Source: G965233625 sp965233625
GTDB lineage: Bacteria > Planctomycetota > Planctomycetia > Pirellulales > Pirellulaceae
Assembly (NCBI GenBank): GCA_965233625.1
Contig: OZ247499.1
Span: forward strand, 4,526,001-4,590,000
DNA: 64,000 nucleotides
Direction of reading: 5' to 3'
Shown: positions 50,694 through 59,984 of the stretch, piece after piece
Layout of the letters: the number at the start of each line of letters is the position of its first letter
Numbering within the stretch: the stretch's first letter is position 1
Notes under the pieces: generated by a model
The model's input: only the letters and a program-made list of their open reading frames with translations
What the model was told of the DNA's origin: nothing
The model's database searches: none
Made by a program: the position numbers and the translations under genes

Positions 50694-50753
50694 CTGACCT
50701 ATGTTTTTATAGCGGGCTCTTTCTAGAGCTAGCGACTTTTCACTTACTTATCC

Positions 50754-51269
50754 ATGCGCGAACGTCTGGTCAGGCGCCAATCATTCGTGGAGCTGTTAAA
50801 CATGATCCGTTGCCGGAAACGTCATCGAAAGGGTACGACCACCATCGAAGCAGCGTTTGTGCTGCCGGTGTTTATCTTCTTCATCTTCGGAGTCTTCGAA
50901 CTCGGCCATGCAATGATGGTCAGCAATATGATGAAGACGTCGTGCCGCTCGGCAGCCCGTTACGGCTCTACCGAAGGCGTGACCAGCAGCCAGATTGAAG
51001 CACGCGTACGTAAGATTCTCGCCCCGGCGATGGATGTCGACGCCGTCACCATCAGCGTGAAGTCGGGCGCCGCGTACGACAACGGCGACGATCTGCCGGA
51101 AACGGCCGAAGACTTTGACGACCTGGATGACTTTGAAACCGCCAACGCTGAATCAAAACAGATTTTCATCGTCCGCGCCACCGTTCCGTACAGCGAAGTT
51201 TCGCTCCTGTCGCTGCCTTATACCGACCGCTTGACGCTGACGGGCACCGCCCTGACGCGGCACGAGTAG
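50754..51269 (+). CDS. TadE-like pseudopilin 1
   Basis: The protein has 171 residues (an ATG at 50802 would remove 16). KGTTTIEAAFVLPVFIFFIFGVFELGHAMM is the prepilin-type N-terminal helix of TadE proteins. Residues after it are acidic (ETAEDFDDLDDFETANAE) and beta-rich. TadE proteins are minor pseudopilins of Tad pili or act in related secretion. A second TadE gene follows after about 70 bases. Confidence 0.88.
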   Translation: MRERLVRRQSFVELLNMIRCRKRHRKGTTTIEAAFVLPVFIFFIFGVFELGHAMMVSNMMKTSCRSAARYGSTEGVTSSQIEARVRKILAPAMDVDAVTISVKSGAAYDNGDDLPETAEDFDDLDDFETANAESKQIFIVRATVPYSEVSLLSLPYTDRLTLTGTALTRHE

Positions 51270-51339
51270 AAGACGCATCGGCTTGTCTGCATCGCCGCAG
51301 ACGGTTTTCAGATATCCGTCATTTTTCATAGGTTCAACC

Positions 51340-51816
51340 ATGTTAACGAAACGTCGTCGCAGGAAAGAACGCCGCGCCGCAGTGACGGTGGAGTTCGCCG
51401 TTGTTGCTCCGATCTTTCTCATCATTCTGCTCGGTGTCGCCGAAGCAAGCCGCCTGTACGATCAGCAGAATCAGCTTTCAATCGCTGCCCGCGAAGGCGC
51501 CCGTCTGGCGGCGATGGATCGCAGTGACCTGCTGGAAGATGGTCAATCGACCAACGATAAAATCATTGACGATGTGAAAAACATGCTGGCCGCCAATGGC
51601 ATCACCAATGAGAACATCGAAGTAAAAATCTCTCACATCGATGACGCCGACGAAGAATTCGACCTGGATGATCCCGATAACTATCTGGAGCTGTTTCAGC
51701 TGCGGATTGAACTGCCCTACGGCTCTTCCAACCCGTACGGCGTGCCCGCTTCGGATGAAATGATGCTTGGCGCCTCGGTCGTTTTCCGCAACGCCCGCAC
51801 CTCGCTGGTCAACTAA
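51340..51816 (+). CDS. TadE-like pseudopilin 2
   Basis: The protein has 158 residues from the ATG at 51340. RRAAVTVEFAVVAPIFLIILLGVAEASRLYDQQNQLSIAAREGARLAA is the TadE motif, followed by an acidic soluble domain. It is a paralogue of the preceding gene. No Tad ATPase, prepilin peptidase or major pilin lies in this window; the GspF-like gene at 40286 is 10 kb away and on the other strand. Confidence 0.9.
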   Translation: MLTKRRRRKERRAAVTVEFAVVAPIFLIILLGVAEASRLYDQQNQLSIAAREGARLAAMDRSDLLEDGQSTNDKIIDDVKNMLAANGITNENIEVKISHIDDADEEFDLDDPDNYLELFQLRIELPYGSSNPYGVPASDEMMLGASVVFRNARTSLVN

Positions 51817-51916
51817 CGCCGCCGGGCGTCAACCGCTGTGTATTATGCCGCGGCGGTGCACCTGCTAAAATTAACGTTTCGCCAGACCTGCTCTCGTGCT
51901 CTGCTGAAACGTGTTG

Positions 51917-54900
51917 ATGCAACTGTACTTTCCCAGCCGCGAAATCCTTCGCGCCGCGCTGACTTCCGGCGCGATCACCCGCACGGTTGCTTCGGCGCCG
52001 GTTGAAGTCGCCACGGGTGACGGCGGCCCGCTCTGGCTGCGTCCGTCGAAGGCTATCTCGAAAACGCGTCTGGCGGAGTTGCAGCAGTTGGGCGTGCAGC
52101 CTGCCGGTGGCGATCGCGAATACTCACTCCGCGTTTCATGCTGGCAACAGGCGCTTCCCGCCGAGCCCTCCCGTCAAGCCGCCGCGTACGATGACGGCGT
52201 GATGGTGCTGTTTGAGCTGCATGGCGAGCAGCAGCTGGAAGCGTTTGTCACGGAGATGCTGCGGCTGGATAACGACCGGCAGTCGTACCGCGTGCTGGAA
52301 GAAGACGGCGCCATGCGGACGCTTCTGCATGTGAAAGGTCCGCCGTATTACACGCTGCTGCGGGCGATTGATTACACCCCGCAGCAAGACGACACGGCGC
52401 CGCCGCCCGTGGCCTACCGCGAACAGGCGCCCGGCGTCTGGGTGCAGTGGGGCTACGAGCACCCGCTGGCCGCCACGATGACCGCACCGGCCGGTCAGAC
52501 GTTGTTGATCCGCCCGCCGCATGACTGGACGTATGTTGAAGACGGCGCGTTCAAAGACATCTATCAGGCGGTGAAGGTCGAACTACCTCAGCAGGCTTCC
52601 AGCCTGGCGCCGGCTTCTTTAGAGTCACGCATCCGGGTGCCGCTTTCGCTGGCGCCGGGGGGCAGCACGCAGCCCGCGCAGTTGTGGGTGCTGGGCGAAA
52701 ACGGCCTGGACCAGTTGGATGAATTCGTCCGCACTTCCGATAAACGCCTGGTTGATCGTTTGTCGTTTGCCGTTGGCCAAAGCGATCCGGAAGATGCCAG
52801 CCCGGTCATCGTGCTACGCGTGCGGGCTTCTAACCAGCCGCCACCGGTGCTGGTGCTGGAAGGCGCCGTGGCGTGCCGCAATTATCTGAAAAAGCCCAAC
52901 CTATTCATCCCCTGCAACCTGCGATTGCATCCGCCGGTGAACCCCAAAGTGGTCAACCAGCTTCTGGCCCGCGACCCGGAACAGATCGTCTGGCTGCAGC
53001 AGGATGACGCCGCGGGTTTTAGTGTGCACACGCTTCCCGACGCAGCGTTTCAGCCGTTGCATAAATGGGTGGACTATGTGCTGCAACGCGAGGCCGAACC
53101 GCTGCAAGCCTGGGTCGCCGCCCATCAGTTTGAATTTGAACCCTTCGTCTGCCGCGAAGATCAGATCAAGCGCGCTAAGAAGCCGCCGCCACGCAAGGCG
53201 AAAGGCAACCAGAAAAGTGGCCAGCCGGCTGTCCCCGCCGCAGATAGCGAGGCGGAAGTTGAAGAAGATACAACGCCCGTCAAACAACAGCCGCCGGTTG
53301 CTTTCGTTCCCGTTGCGCGGCCGGAACCCGGCGAACTTGAAAAACAACTGGAGACGCTGCAGGAAGAATTCCGCACATCCAGCGAACCGCTCGATAGCGA
53401 CGCCCGCACGCAGCAATGGCGCCGGTTAGGTTCGCTATACAGCGTTCTGGGCGTCAGCAGATACGACTGCAGCTTGTGCTGGGTCAACGGGCTATGGGAA
53501 GCGCAGCAACTGCCAGAGGCCGAGGTCGCAAGCTGGCTGGAAGCTGAACTGCCCGGCGCCAGCACGCAGCCACTGCCGGGCGCCAAGTTAGACGAAATGC
53601 TCGCCGGCGGCATGTCTGGCCCGGCGCCGGTTTCCGCCGTTTCGGCTTATACAGTCTGGGCTTCGATCCAGCATCCACTGCCGGAAGAGGTGGTCGCGAG
53701 GCTGCCGCAGATTTCTGCTTTCTTCCTGGAGCACGAGCGGGATATGCCGGTGCGGATGGTCTGGCTGGCGTGGACCGCGGTGGTGGCAATGTCTAGCGGA
53801 GACGAGCTTACGCTGGCGCGTGCCCGCGACCGTTTGCTTGCGCGGCTGCATCAACAGGGGCTGCAGCCGAACCTGGATATGGCCAGCTTCCTCCGCACCA
53901 AAGGCGAAGGCGACGCCAACCGTATCGCCGCCGTGCAGCAGCAGTTTCCGGTGATTCATCGCAAAGCCATGAACTGGGTCAAAGCCTCCATCGCCCGTTC
54001 GGACGCTCCGCCAGAAACGTCGGCGCAGACTGAACCGCTGGCCGATCTTCTATTCGCCTTCGGACTGGCGCGGCTGGGCGATGTGAAGGCTTCGCACGAA
54101 GCACGCAACCGCGCGGAACAGCAGCTTGCCCGCAGCAGTGAAATGCATCAATGGTGCGGCGACGTCTTTATGTATCGCATCCGCGAAGCCATCGACTCGC
54201 GGCCCCCAGCGCCCCTGGACGACCCGTTGTTGAAGCGGCTGGCCAAGCTGCAACAGGGGCCGCTGGCTTACGCCTTGGATAAATTCCGCGAACGTTCACG
54301 CGTGCTGCATGATGAACAGCAGATAGATGAATACGCGCACTCAGTGGTGATTGACGACGAATTGAAGCTGGAATTCATCCGGCTATCCAAGCTTAGCAAC
54401 ACGGCCGAAATCAGCCGCGGCGTGCTGGGCCTGATGGCGCGTTTCGATCAGGGCGGCGACAAACTGCCGCAACGCGCGGACATTGTGGCCCGCTGCCTGG
54501 AGTACGCACCCCAGCTTGGCGAAGCGACCGGCAAAGAACTTTTAAGCCGCGCGTGCGATCTGCTGGACGACGATAGCCTGCCGCTGCACGGGCGGGCGCC
54601 GCTGCTGGAGAACGGCGTGCTGGTTGCGGCGCACTTTGACCTGATGCAGTACGTCCGCGTATTCGTCGGCGCGCTGGAGCAGACCGCCGACGATCTGATT
54701 AAAGGCTTCTTCGCGCCGTTAAAAACCGGCGCGACGGGCGGTGACAACAATCTGGCATTCCTCGTCGATTCGCTCTTCAAGCAGTGCCTGCGCGGCATGC
54801 AGAAGATGGGGCTGCGGGGCGAAACGGCGTCGCTGCTAAACCGTCTGCACGAGGCGCTGGACACCTATGGCCGCAAAAAGCGGCGGAAGACGGCGCAGCG

Positions 54901-55381
54901 GAATCTTCCGGCCGGGCAGATGGATATGCAGTGGTGCCGTCTGCAACTGCTGGTGGCCGCCGGTTTCTTCTACTTCGGCCGCGAGGATGAAGCCGTCGAG
55001 CTGGTGGATGAGATCCGCGACGAACTGTTCAACGATAAGTTTGTGCCGAACCCGATCTTCAAAACACGCGTCGTCTGCGGCTATATCGAAGCGCTCGCCC
55101 ATGCGCCGCCCGCCATCGCACTGCCCAGGATCGAGCAGATTTTCAACCCGCCGGAAAGCGGCAAGCCGGCGCTCACCAGCGTGGTCGACAACCGCGCCAA
55201 CGCCACGATGTGCAACCTGGCCATTGCGCCGCTGGAAGTCGCCGAAGCCGCCGTCTTCGCCCTCTGCGGAGAAGACGCCAGCATCGACCGCGAAAGCCGC
55301 CGCTGGCTGGACGAAGACGAATTCCTCGTCCGCCGCCGCATTCACGCCGACGTACGGAAGTCAAATAGCGACCCGTTATAA
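51917..55381 (+). CDS. Large cytosolic multidomain protein, unrecognised (possible bpX-like N-terminus)
   Basis: The protein has 1154 residues from the ATG at 51917 (in-frame GTG at 51911 also possible). No signal peptide. The N-terminal about 170 residues start QLYFPSREILRAALTSGAI and continue LWLRPSKAISKTRLAELQQLGVQ, which from memory recalls the bpX accessory domains of MoxR-vWA-propeller systems. A Lys/Glu-rich linker lies at about 415-470. Residues 500-1140 are long alpha-helical repeat-like sequence (LADLLFAFGLARLGDVKASHEARNRAEQQL). No enzyme motif. A small gene follows 35 bases later. Function unknown. Confidence 0.8.
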   Translation: MQLYFPSREILRAALTSGAITRTVASAPVEVATGDGGPLWLRPSKAISKTRLAELQQLGVQPAGGDREYSLRVSCWQQALPAEPSRQAAAYDDGVMVLFELHGEQQLEAFVTEMLRLDNDRQSYRVLEEDGAMRTLLHVKGPPYYTLLRAIDYTPQQDDTAPPPVAYREQAPGVWVQWGYEHPLAATMTAPAGQTLLIRPPHDWTYVEDGAFKDIYQAVKVELPQQASSLAPASLESRIRVPLSLAPGGSTQPAQLWVLGENGLDQLDEFVRTSDKRLVDRLSFAVGQSDPEDASPVIVLRVRASNQPPPVLVLEGAVACRNYLKKPNLFIPCNLRLHPPVNPKVVNQLLARDPEQIVWLQQDDAAGFSVHTLPDAAFQPLHKWVDYVLQREAEPLQAWVAAHQFEFEPFVCREDQIKRAKKPPPRKAKGNQKSGQPAVPAADSEAEVEEDTTPVKQQPPVAFVPVARPEPGELEKQLETLQEEFRTSSEPLDSDARTQQWRRLGSLYSVLGVSRYDCSLCWVNGLWEAQQLPEAEVASWLEAELPGASTQPLPGAKLDEMLAGGMSGPAPVSAVSAYTVWASIQHPLPEEVVARLPQISAFFLEHERDMPVRMVWLAWTAVVAMSSGDELTLARARDRLLARLHQQGLQPNLDMASFLRTKGEGDANRIAAVQQQFPVIHRKAMNWVKASIARSDAPPETSAQTEPLADLLFAFGLARLGDVKASHEARNRAEQQLARSSEMHQWCGDVFMYRIREAIDSRPPAPLDDPLLKRLAKLQQGPLAYALDKFRERSRVLHDEQQIDEYAHSVVIDDELKLEFIRLSKLSNTAEISRGVLGLMARFDQGGDKLPQRADIVARCLEYAPQLGEATGKELLSRACDLLDDDSLPLHGRAPLLENGVLVAAHFDLMQYVRVFVGALEQTADDLIKGFFAPLKTGATGGDNNLAFLVDSLFKQCLRGMQKMGLRGETASLLNRLHEALDTYGRKKRRKTAQRNLPAGQMDMQWCRLQLLVAAGFFYFGREDEAVELVDEIRDELFNDKFVPNPIFKTRVVCGYIEALAHAPPAIALPRIEQIFNPPESGKPALTSVVDNRANATMCNLAIAPLEVAEAAVFALCGEDASIDRESRRWLDEDEFLVRRRIHADVRKSNSDPL

Positions 55382-55416
55382 TGCGGGGATCTTGATCGTT
55401 CTGGGAGAAAGTCTTG

Positions 55417-55857
55417 ATGCCAAGCCGGCTCCAGATCCAATTGCCTGACAACTGGTTTCTTCAACCACAAACAACGGGCCCGGTGACCCTGCTTCGCGAC
55501 GCGCCAGATCCGGCAGGTAGTCTGCAAGTGTCGATCTATGCCGAGTACACCGGCGGCGCCATTCCAGCCCCGACAGACCAGCAGTTGGTCGATTTAGCAA
55601 AAAAGCACGGCCAGAGGCACGGCGCTGGTGAACTGGTCGAAACCAATAGCGGCACCTGTAAGCTGGGAATGTTCGGCACGGCCATTTTCCACGATCCGGA
55701 GTTTCCGTTCATACAGTTCTGGTATTTGTCGAACGGTTACGATTTTGTGCTGGCAACATTCGTCTGCGAAATACAGCCGGGCGTCTCAGAAAGAAAAGAA
55801 GCTGAGCAGATCGTGGCAGCAATAAACCTGGCGCCAAACCCGGATGTGCAGACTTAA
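55417..55857 (+). CDS. Small protein of unknown function downstream of the large gene
   Basis: The protein has 146 residues from the ATG at 55417 with GGGAGA upstream. Beta-rich: LQIQLPDNWFLQPQ, SLQVSIYAEYTGG, FPFIQFWYLSNGYDFVLATFVCE, then a helix (SERKEAEQIVAAINLA). The layout resembles small proteins of the DUF1795/PsbP-like fold that assist in secretion, but this is only by shape. Probably co-transcribed with the 1154-residue protein. Confidence 0.75.
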   Translation: MPSRLQIQLPDNWFLQPQTTGPVTLLRDAPDPAGSLQVSIYAEYTGGAIPAPTDQQLVDLAKKHGQRHGAGELVETNSGTCKLGMFGTAIFHDPEFPFIQFWYLSNGYDFVLATFVCEIQPGVSERKEAEQIVAAINLAPNPDVQT

Positions 55858-55924
55858 CAAAAGCAGAGCCGTGGCGATTTTAGCAGCTTGCGACGACGTC
55901 ACGTACGATGCTGACGAGCACCTG

Positions 55925-57436
55925 TCAGTCGTCAATTTCTGGAACGGTATAGCGGTACATGTTGCCGGCTTCGTGATCACAGAGACCGGCCGTGTTGTAG
56001 GGGGCGATGGATTGCGCGACGGTTTTGAAGAAGTGGGGTGCGTCGCCTGGCGATGTCTGCAGCGTGTTGGTTAGTTCCTGTCGAACGTGCTGCACGACGC
56101 GGCGGAGTTCTGTGTCGCCGGCACATAAAAATGCTGTGTCTGGTGAGAATCCTGTTTGCAGGCGGCGGCGTTCGTAGGTGGTTGCGGCGGCGAAGTACAG
56201 CATGGAGTAGGGGACGAATAACTGGAAATCCTGCAAGGCTAGATAGCTGCCGTGCACCAGTTCATCCATCAAGTCCAGTTCGGATTGCACCAGCGCGTTG
56301 TATTGCTGCATGGCATCGCCGAGAGACTCACGGCGCCAGTGGTGCTTGAGGCGGTGGACGAGTTGCTCCACACCGCAGATGGTGTGCGCAAGCCCGGTGC
56401 TGTAGAGCGGGTCGATAAAGCCCGCCGTCCCAGGGAGCAGCGCCCAGTTGCTGCCAGCCGCCTGCAGCCAGCGGCGCTGAAGACGGCCGGTGCGGCACAA
56501 CCCCTGCGCCGGAGCAACCACCTGTGCGCCGGCGAATTGACTGGCCAGCGATGGATAGTTCCGCAAGGCGCCGTCCCACTCCTGCTGCACGCTTAACGCA
56601 GTGTCCGCTGGACGCCGGGCGGCGTCCAATACGATGCCAACACTTGTCACTCCGTTATCAAACCGCAGTTGCCACATCCACCCTTCCTGTAAGAGATGGT
56701 GCAGCGCGGCGTCGTCGCAGCGGAAGGGGTGGGCAGCGGTGTCTGACTGACTTGCCGTAAGCATGTCGTGCCAGGGTGTGACACCTGTGAAGTGCGCGAA
56801 CAACGCCCGCGAGCGGGTGCGCATCTGGTCCACGCCGCTGTTTAATTTTAATGTTCGCGGGATGAACGCCGCTTCACCGGTAGCGTCAATGACGAACGCC
56901 GCTTCGATGTTGCTGACGTCGTGCTGGCGTTGCGCCTTCAGACGCCACACTGGCTCCGTTTCCTGGACCGTCAACTCCGTCGCATCGAAGTAGGGAATAC
57001 CAGCCGCCCGCACTTTACTGGCCAGGAAGGCGTCTACATCCGAACGCAGCCAGTGCGTGTCGGCGGTTTCGATGCTGTGACTGGCTGCCACCAGCAATTC
57101 GTCTGCGTGGTCTGTCTGGGGTGGAAACGCAGCGCCGGCGCGATGCTGAAAGTAAGAAAATCCGCGTTTGGGTCCGCATACCAGATCCGGGTAACTCTGC
57201 TTCCACACTCCGTATTTTGATAACGGAAGCAGAAACGGAAGCCCGTATTCATTGGCCAGATCACTGAGAACGATCCGGGCGATGGGCGTTGAGGATTCTC
57301 CGATCGCGAACCGCGGATGGCTGCCGCGTTCGACCAGCATCACCCGCAAACCAATCTGGTTGAGAAGCAGCGCGGTCAAGCTGCCGCCCGCACCGGCGCC
57401 GGCGACTAGCACGTCAACATCAAGATCGTCCGTCAC
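55925..57436 (-). CDS. FAD-dependent halogenase-like oxidoreductase
   Basis: The protein has 503 residues from the GTG at 57436, which overlaps the radical SAM stop by four bases. VDVLVAGAGAGGSLTALLL is the FAD motif, GESSTPIARIVL matches the GESTxP region of flavin-dependent (tryptophan-type) halogenases, FVIDATGEAAFIPR and WALLPGTAGFIDPLYSTGLAHTI complete the FAD site. EGWMWQLRFDNGVTSVGIVLD sits where halogenases have W-x-W-x-I-P; W-x-W is kept but I-P is replaced. Product could be a chlorinated or otherwise oxidised metabolite. Last gene of a three-gene operon. Confidence 0.82.
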   Translation of the reverse strand: MTDDLDVDVLVAGAGAGGSLTALLLNQIGLRVMLVERGSHPRFAIGESSTPIARIVLSDLANEYGLPFLLPLSKYGVWKQSYPDLVCGPKRGFSYFQHRAGAAFPPQTDHADELLVAASHSIETADTHWLRSDVDAFLASKVRAAGIPYFDATELTVQETEPVWRLKAQRQHDVSNIEAAFVIDATGEAAFIPRTLKLNSGVDQMRTRSRALFAHFTGVTPWHDMLTASQSDTAAHPFRCDDAALHHLLQEGWMWQLRFDNGVTSVGIVLDAARRPADTALSVQQEWDGALRNYPSLASQFAGAQVVAPAQGLCRTGRLQRRWLQAAGSNWALLPGTAGFIDPLYSTGLAHTICGVEQLVHRLKHHWRRESLGDAMQQYNALVQSELDLMDELVHGSYLALQDFQLFVPYSMLYFAAATTYERRRLQTGFSPDTAFLCAGDTELRRVVQHVRQELTNTLQTSPGDAPHFFKTVAQSIAPYNTAGLCDHEAGNMYRYTVPEIDD

Positions 57437-58398
57437 GACGCAACTCCGCAGCGGGCGCAATCAACCGGCGGCAAAGGTTGCTGCGACAGATTCGTACGAC
57501 TGAGCCGTTCACGCCGCGGAGCAAGACAGTGCGGACAATCTGCGAACGTCTCGATATCCCAGAGATCCACCAGCATCCGCGCGTTGTATCGCTTCGCGAT
57601 TTGCAACCCTTCCTCCTGCACCTGCTCTAACGAAGTAAGCTGCGGATGCTTGAAATGATTTGCGGCCTCGAGGTGTTCCATGATGCCGTTACCCGTACGT
57701 GTCGGGACCACGGCGCAGCACGACACACCTTTTTGAAAGGCGTATTCACAGGACTTCAACGCCCATTCCACACCAGCCTCTTCATCAAGAAAGGGCGGCT
57801 TGAGAAGAATGAAGCTGCGGACGGCAATGCCGGCAGCAAGTAGAAATTCAACCGCGCGCGAATAGTCATCGAGCGTCATTTGCTTGTTGAGCGCCGGCAG
57901 CACTTGCGGATGGATTGTCTCCAGGCCGAGTGCAATCTCGAAGGTTGGACCTTCCAGCAACTGCTGAAAACGTAGACACGCCTCGCCACACAACCGCGGG
58001 TGGTTTTCGACAATCACGTGCTCAAAGTCCCGCACGCAATCAGCAATGGCGCCATAGTCTGCTGGCGGGATCGCTTTACGATCGAAGAAGTTGCCGCTGT
58101 TGTAAAGCTTGATGTGCCGGGCCGGCGGCAGGCGGTTCAGCGCGTAGCGGATCTGCTGCGGAATCGCCCCGGCGGGAACCGTTTGCTGCGTTGTATTCTT
58201 CCACAGATCACACATCAGGCAGCGGAACGGGCACTCGCGATTTGTGAGGAACACGGTCGCTACGTCGACAACGCGTCCACCGGCCGCTGCTTCAGGTTCG
58301 ACCAGAAACGCATAGGGCCGCAGCGGGTCTACGGCGTTTCTGGCAGGGCGGGCGACAAGAATTTCGCGGTCACTGAACGTCTGAATTTCGCTATTCAT
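57433..58398 (-). CDS. Radical SAM protein of a putative biosynthetic operon
   Basis: The protein has 321 residues from the ATG at 58398. The cluster motif NRECPFRCLMCDLW gives Cys56, Cys60 and Cys63 (C-x3-C-x2-C). HIKLYNSGNFFDRKAIP and FEIALGLETIHPQVLPALNKQM are SAM-barrel motifs close to those of Elp3/RaSEA-like radical SAM proteins. C-terminal cysteines (DCPHCLAP, VDCARCG) could bind zinc or an extra cluster. It overlaps the AsnB-like gene by eight bases and the halogenase by four, so the three are tightly coupled. Confidence 0.88.
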   Translation of the reverse strand: MNSEIQTFSDREILVARPARNAVDPLRPYAFLVEPEAAAGGRVVDVATVFLTNRECPFRCLMCDLWKNTTQQTVPAGAIPQQIRYALNRLPPARHIKLYNSGNFFDRKAIPPADYGAIADCVRDFEHVIVENHPRLCGEACLRFQQLLEGPTFEIALGLETIHPQVLPALNKQMTLDDYSRAVEFLLAAGIAVRSFILLKPPFLDEEAGVEWALKSCEYAFQKGVSCCAVVPTRTGNGIMEHLEAANHFKHPQLTSLEQVQEEGLQIAKRYNARMLVDLWDIETFADCPHCLAPRRERLSRTNLSQQPLPPVDCARCGVAS

Positions 58399-59719
58399 AC
58401 TGTGCGGCGAAGGCTTGCCGGTAGCTTGCTTCTTTGTCCGGGAACAGCCCCGCAAAGCCGCTTTCGGCGACGGCGCCTTGCTGGAACCTTCGCTTTTCGA
58501 AGATTGGCATCGTCATACCAGTGATGGATTTCACACCGCGACGGACGATCTCGCCCTTGAGGGAATAAAGCCGGTCGTGTTGCCAGTCCGTTAACTCAAT
58601 AAAGGGGATGCCCTCCGCGACCTCGATTACATTTGGCAACGCGTACGGACTGAAGCCGCGAAAACCTAGCATCCGCGCCGGTGCGTGGGTGCGGACGTGG
58701 CCACGGCTTTGCCCGCCGGAATAGGTCAGCGAATGTTTGATGGCGGTAACGCCCCAGCCTTCGTGGTACAGCAGCGGATTGTTTAAGACGCTGCGGATGG
58801 TGAGTTCCGGATTCTCCTCAATCGGATAATCTTTCAGATTCTCATCGCCGCCGTCGCCATCGATCAGGTGCTGCCAGTCCGGGTAGCGCTGGCGGATGCC
58901 CCGGCAAAGCGCCAGGCCCATGGTGGCCGCCTGCACGTCGAGAGGTTTGTAATCCTCAATTACTTTCACCGCTTCTTCGTAGTCCATATCGCGGTGATCT
59001 GCCGGGATGGGCTCCCAGAAAATCGAAAGATCCAGGTCCGCCAGAAAACGCTGCGCCTGCGTGCTATCGGTGCCTCCATCATCCACCGACAGCGTAAACG
59101 CTTTGAGTCTGGCCGGTGACTGACCGCGCTGAAGTAAGCGGTGATAAAGCACAAGAAACACGGCGCCGCTATCGATGCCGCCGGAGAAGAGCACGCCCAG
59201 CGGCGCGTCTGCAGGAATCGCATCCAGCCAGTGATCGATCTCCTTGGCCAGTGTCCCGATATAGGCACGCCCGATCTCATCCAGATCGGTCGTCAAATGA
59301 TTCCGCGGCGGGTCCACAAAACGGACCGCAGCAGGGTTCGGGTCCGGGCAGCCAACCAGCGTTAATTCCACAATATGGTGGGCCGGGACCATACGGGTAT
59401 AGGACGGATGAAACTGATCGTCCAGCCCTTCGCTGCACAGGAAAGCGTAGATCTCATCAATGCGTTCGGCCACAATCAGACTGGGCCCTTCCGAACGCTT
59501 GGCAAGAAAGTACCGCATCGGCCGGCCAATGGAACGCGCCATCCGCACCACAATGCCTTGCTTATGAATGAGCGCAAACTGACCATCAATCGACCGCACA
59601 CGGGCCGGATCGCCCGAGCCAACAAGCCCGGTGGCTTCGTCAACGGACATATTGAAAATCAGGTTGCCATCAGGGTCGAGCAGATTAACCAGTCGTTCAA
59701 CCGGAGCCGCCAGATTCAT
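58391..59719 (-). CDS. Asparagine-synthetase-like amide/ring-forming enzyme lacking the glutaminase Cys
   Basis: The protein has 442 residues from the ATG at 59719; 21 upstream codons are rejected. GVLFSGGIDSGAVF (PP-loop, about 175-188) and LIDGDGGDENLKDYP belong to the AsnB ATP-pyrophosphatase domain. The N-terminal domain is short and starts MNLAAPVERL, without Cys2, so it cannot hydrolyse glutamine. Such AsnB homologues include beta-lactam synthetases and lasso-peptide cyclases, which form amide bonds using an internal amine. Reaction here unknown. First gene of the operon. Confidence 0.85.
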   Translation of the reverse strand: MNLAAPVERLVNLLDPDGNLIFNMSVDEATGLVGSGDPARVRSIDGQFALIHKQGIVVRMARSIGRPMRYFLAKRSEGPSLIVAERIDEIYAFLCSEGLDDQFHPSYTRMVPAHHIVELTLVGCPDPNPAAVRFVDPPRNHLTTDLDEIGRAYIGTLAKEIDHWLDAIPADAPLGVLFSGGIDSGAVFLVLYHRLLQRGQSPARLKAFTLSVDDGGTDSTQAQRFLADLDLSIFWEPIPADHRDMDYEEAVKVIEDYKPLDVQAATMGLALCRGIRQRYPDWQHLIDGDGGDENLKDYPIEENPELTIRSVLNNPLLYHEGWGVTAIKHSLTYSGGQSRGHVRTHAPARMLGFRGFSPYALPNVIEVAEGIPFIELTDWQHDRLYSLKGEIVRRGVKSITGMTMPIFEKRRFQQGAVAESGFAGLFPDKEASYRQAFAAQYE

Positions 59720-59836
59720 AATCGCCTCGTAAGTCAGGGCCAAAACCGTTTGTTCGATTATCGCTGTTTCGAGGGCAAGCACCAGTCGGCAGGCTGCGCG
59801 GGTTATCTTGCCGCCATTGTTCAGAACAGATTAGAT

Positions 59837-59929
59837 TCAGCTGTTGAATGAAGTCGAAACCGAATCTGCCCAAGTCAGAAATCGTTTAATTTCGCCTCTA
59901 TGAGGGAACCTGTTGTCGCCACGGGCCAT
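59837..59929 (-). CDS. Candidate 30-residue peptide upstream of the AsnB-like gene
   Basis: On the minus strand, ATG at 59929 to TGA at 59839-59837 gives 30 residues, starting MARGDNRFPHRGEIKRF and ending LTWADSVSTSFNS. AAGG is 12 bases upstream, a poor spacing. It has a charged first half and a Trp/Ser/Thr-rich second half, which would suit a modified peptide precursor, but small ORFs of this size occur by chance. Reported only because of the operon that follows. Confidence 0.2.
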   Translation of the reverse strand: MARGDNRFPHRGEIKRFLTWADSVSTSFNS

Positions 59930-59984
59930 CTATTCAAAGCCTTGTTACGATCTAACACTCTTTAAAATCATGGGGAGAAATGCG

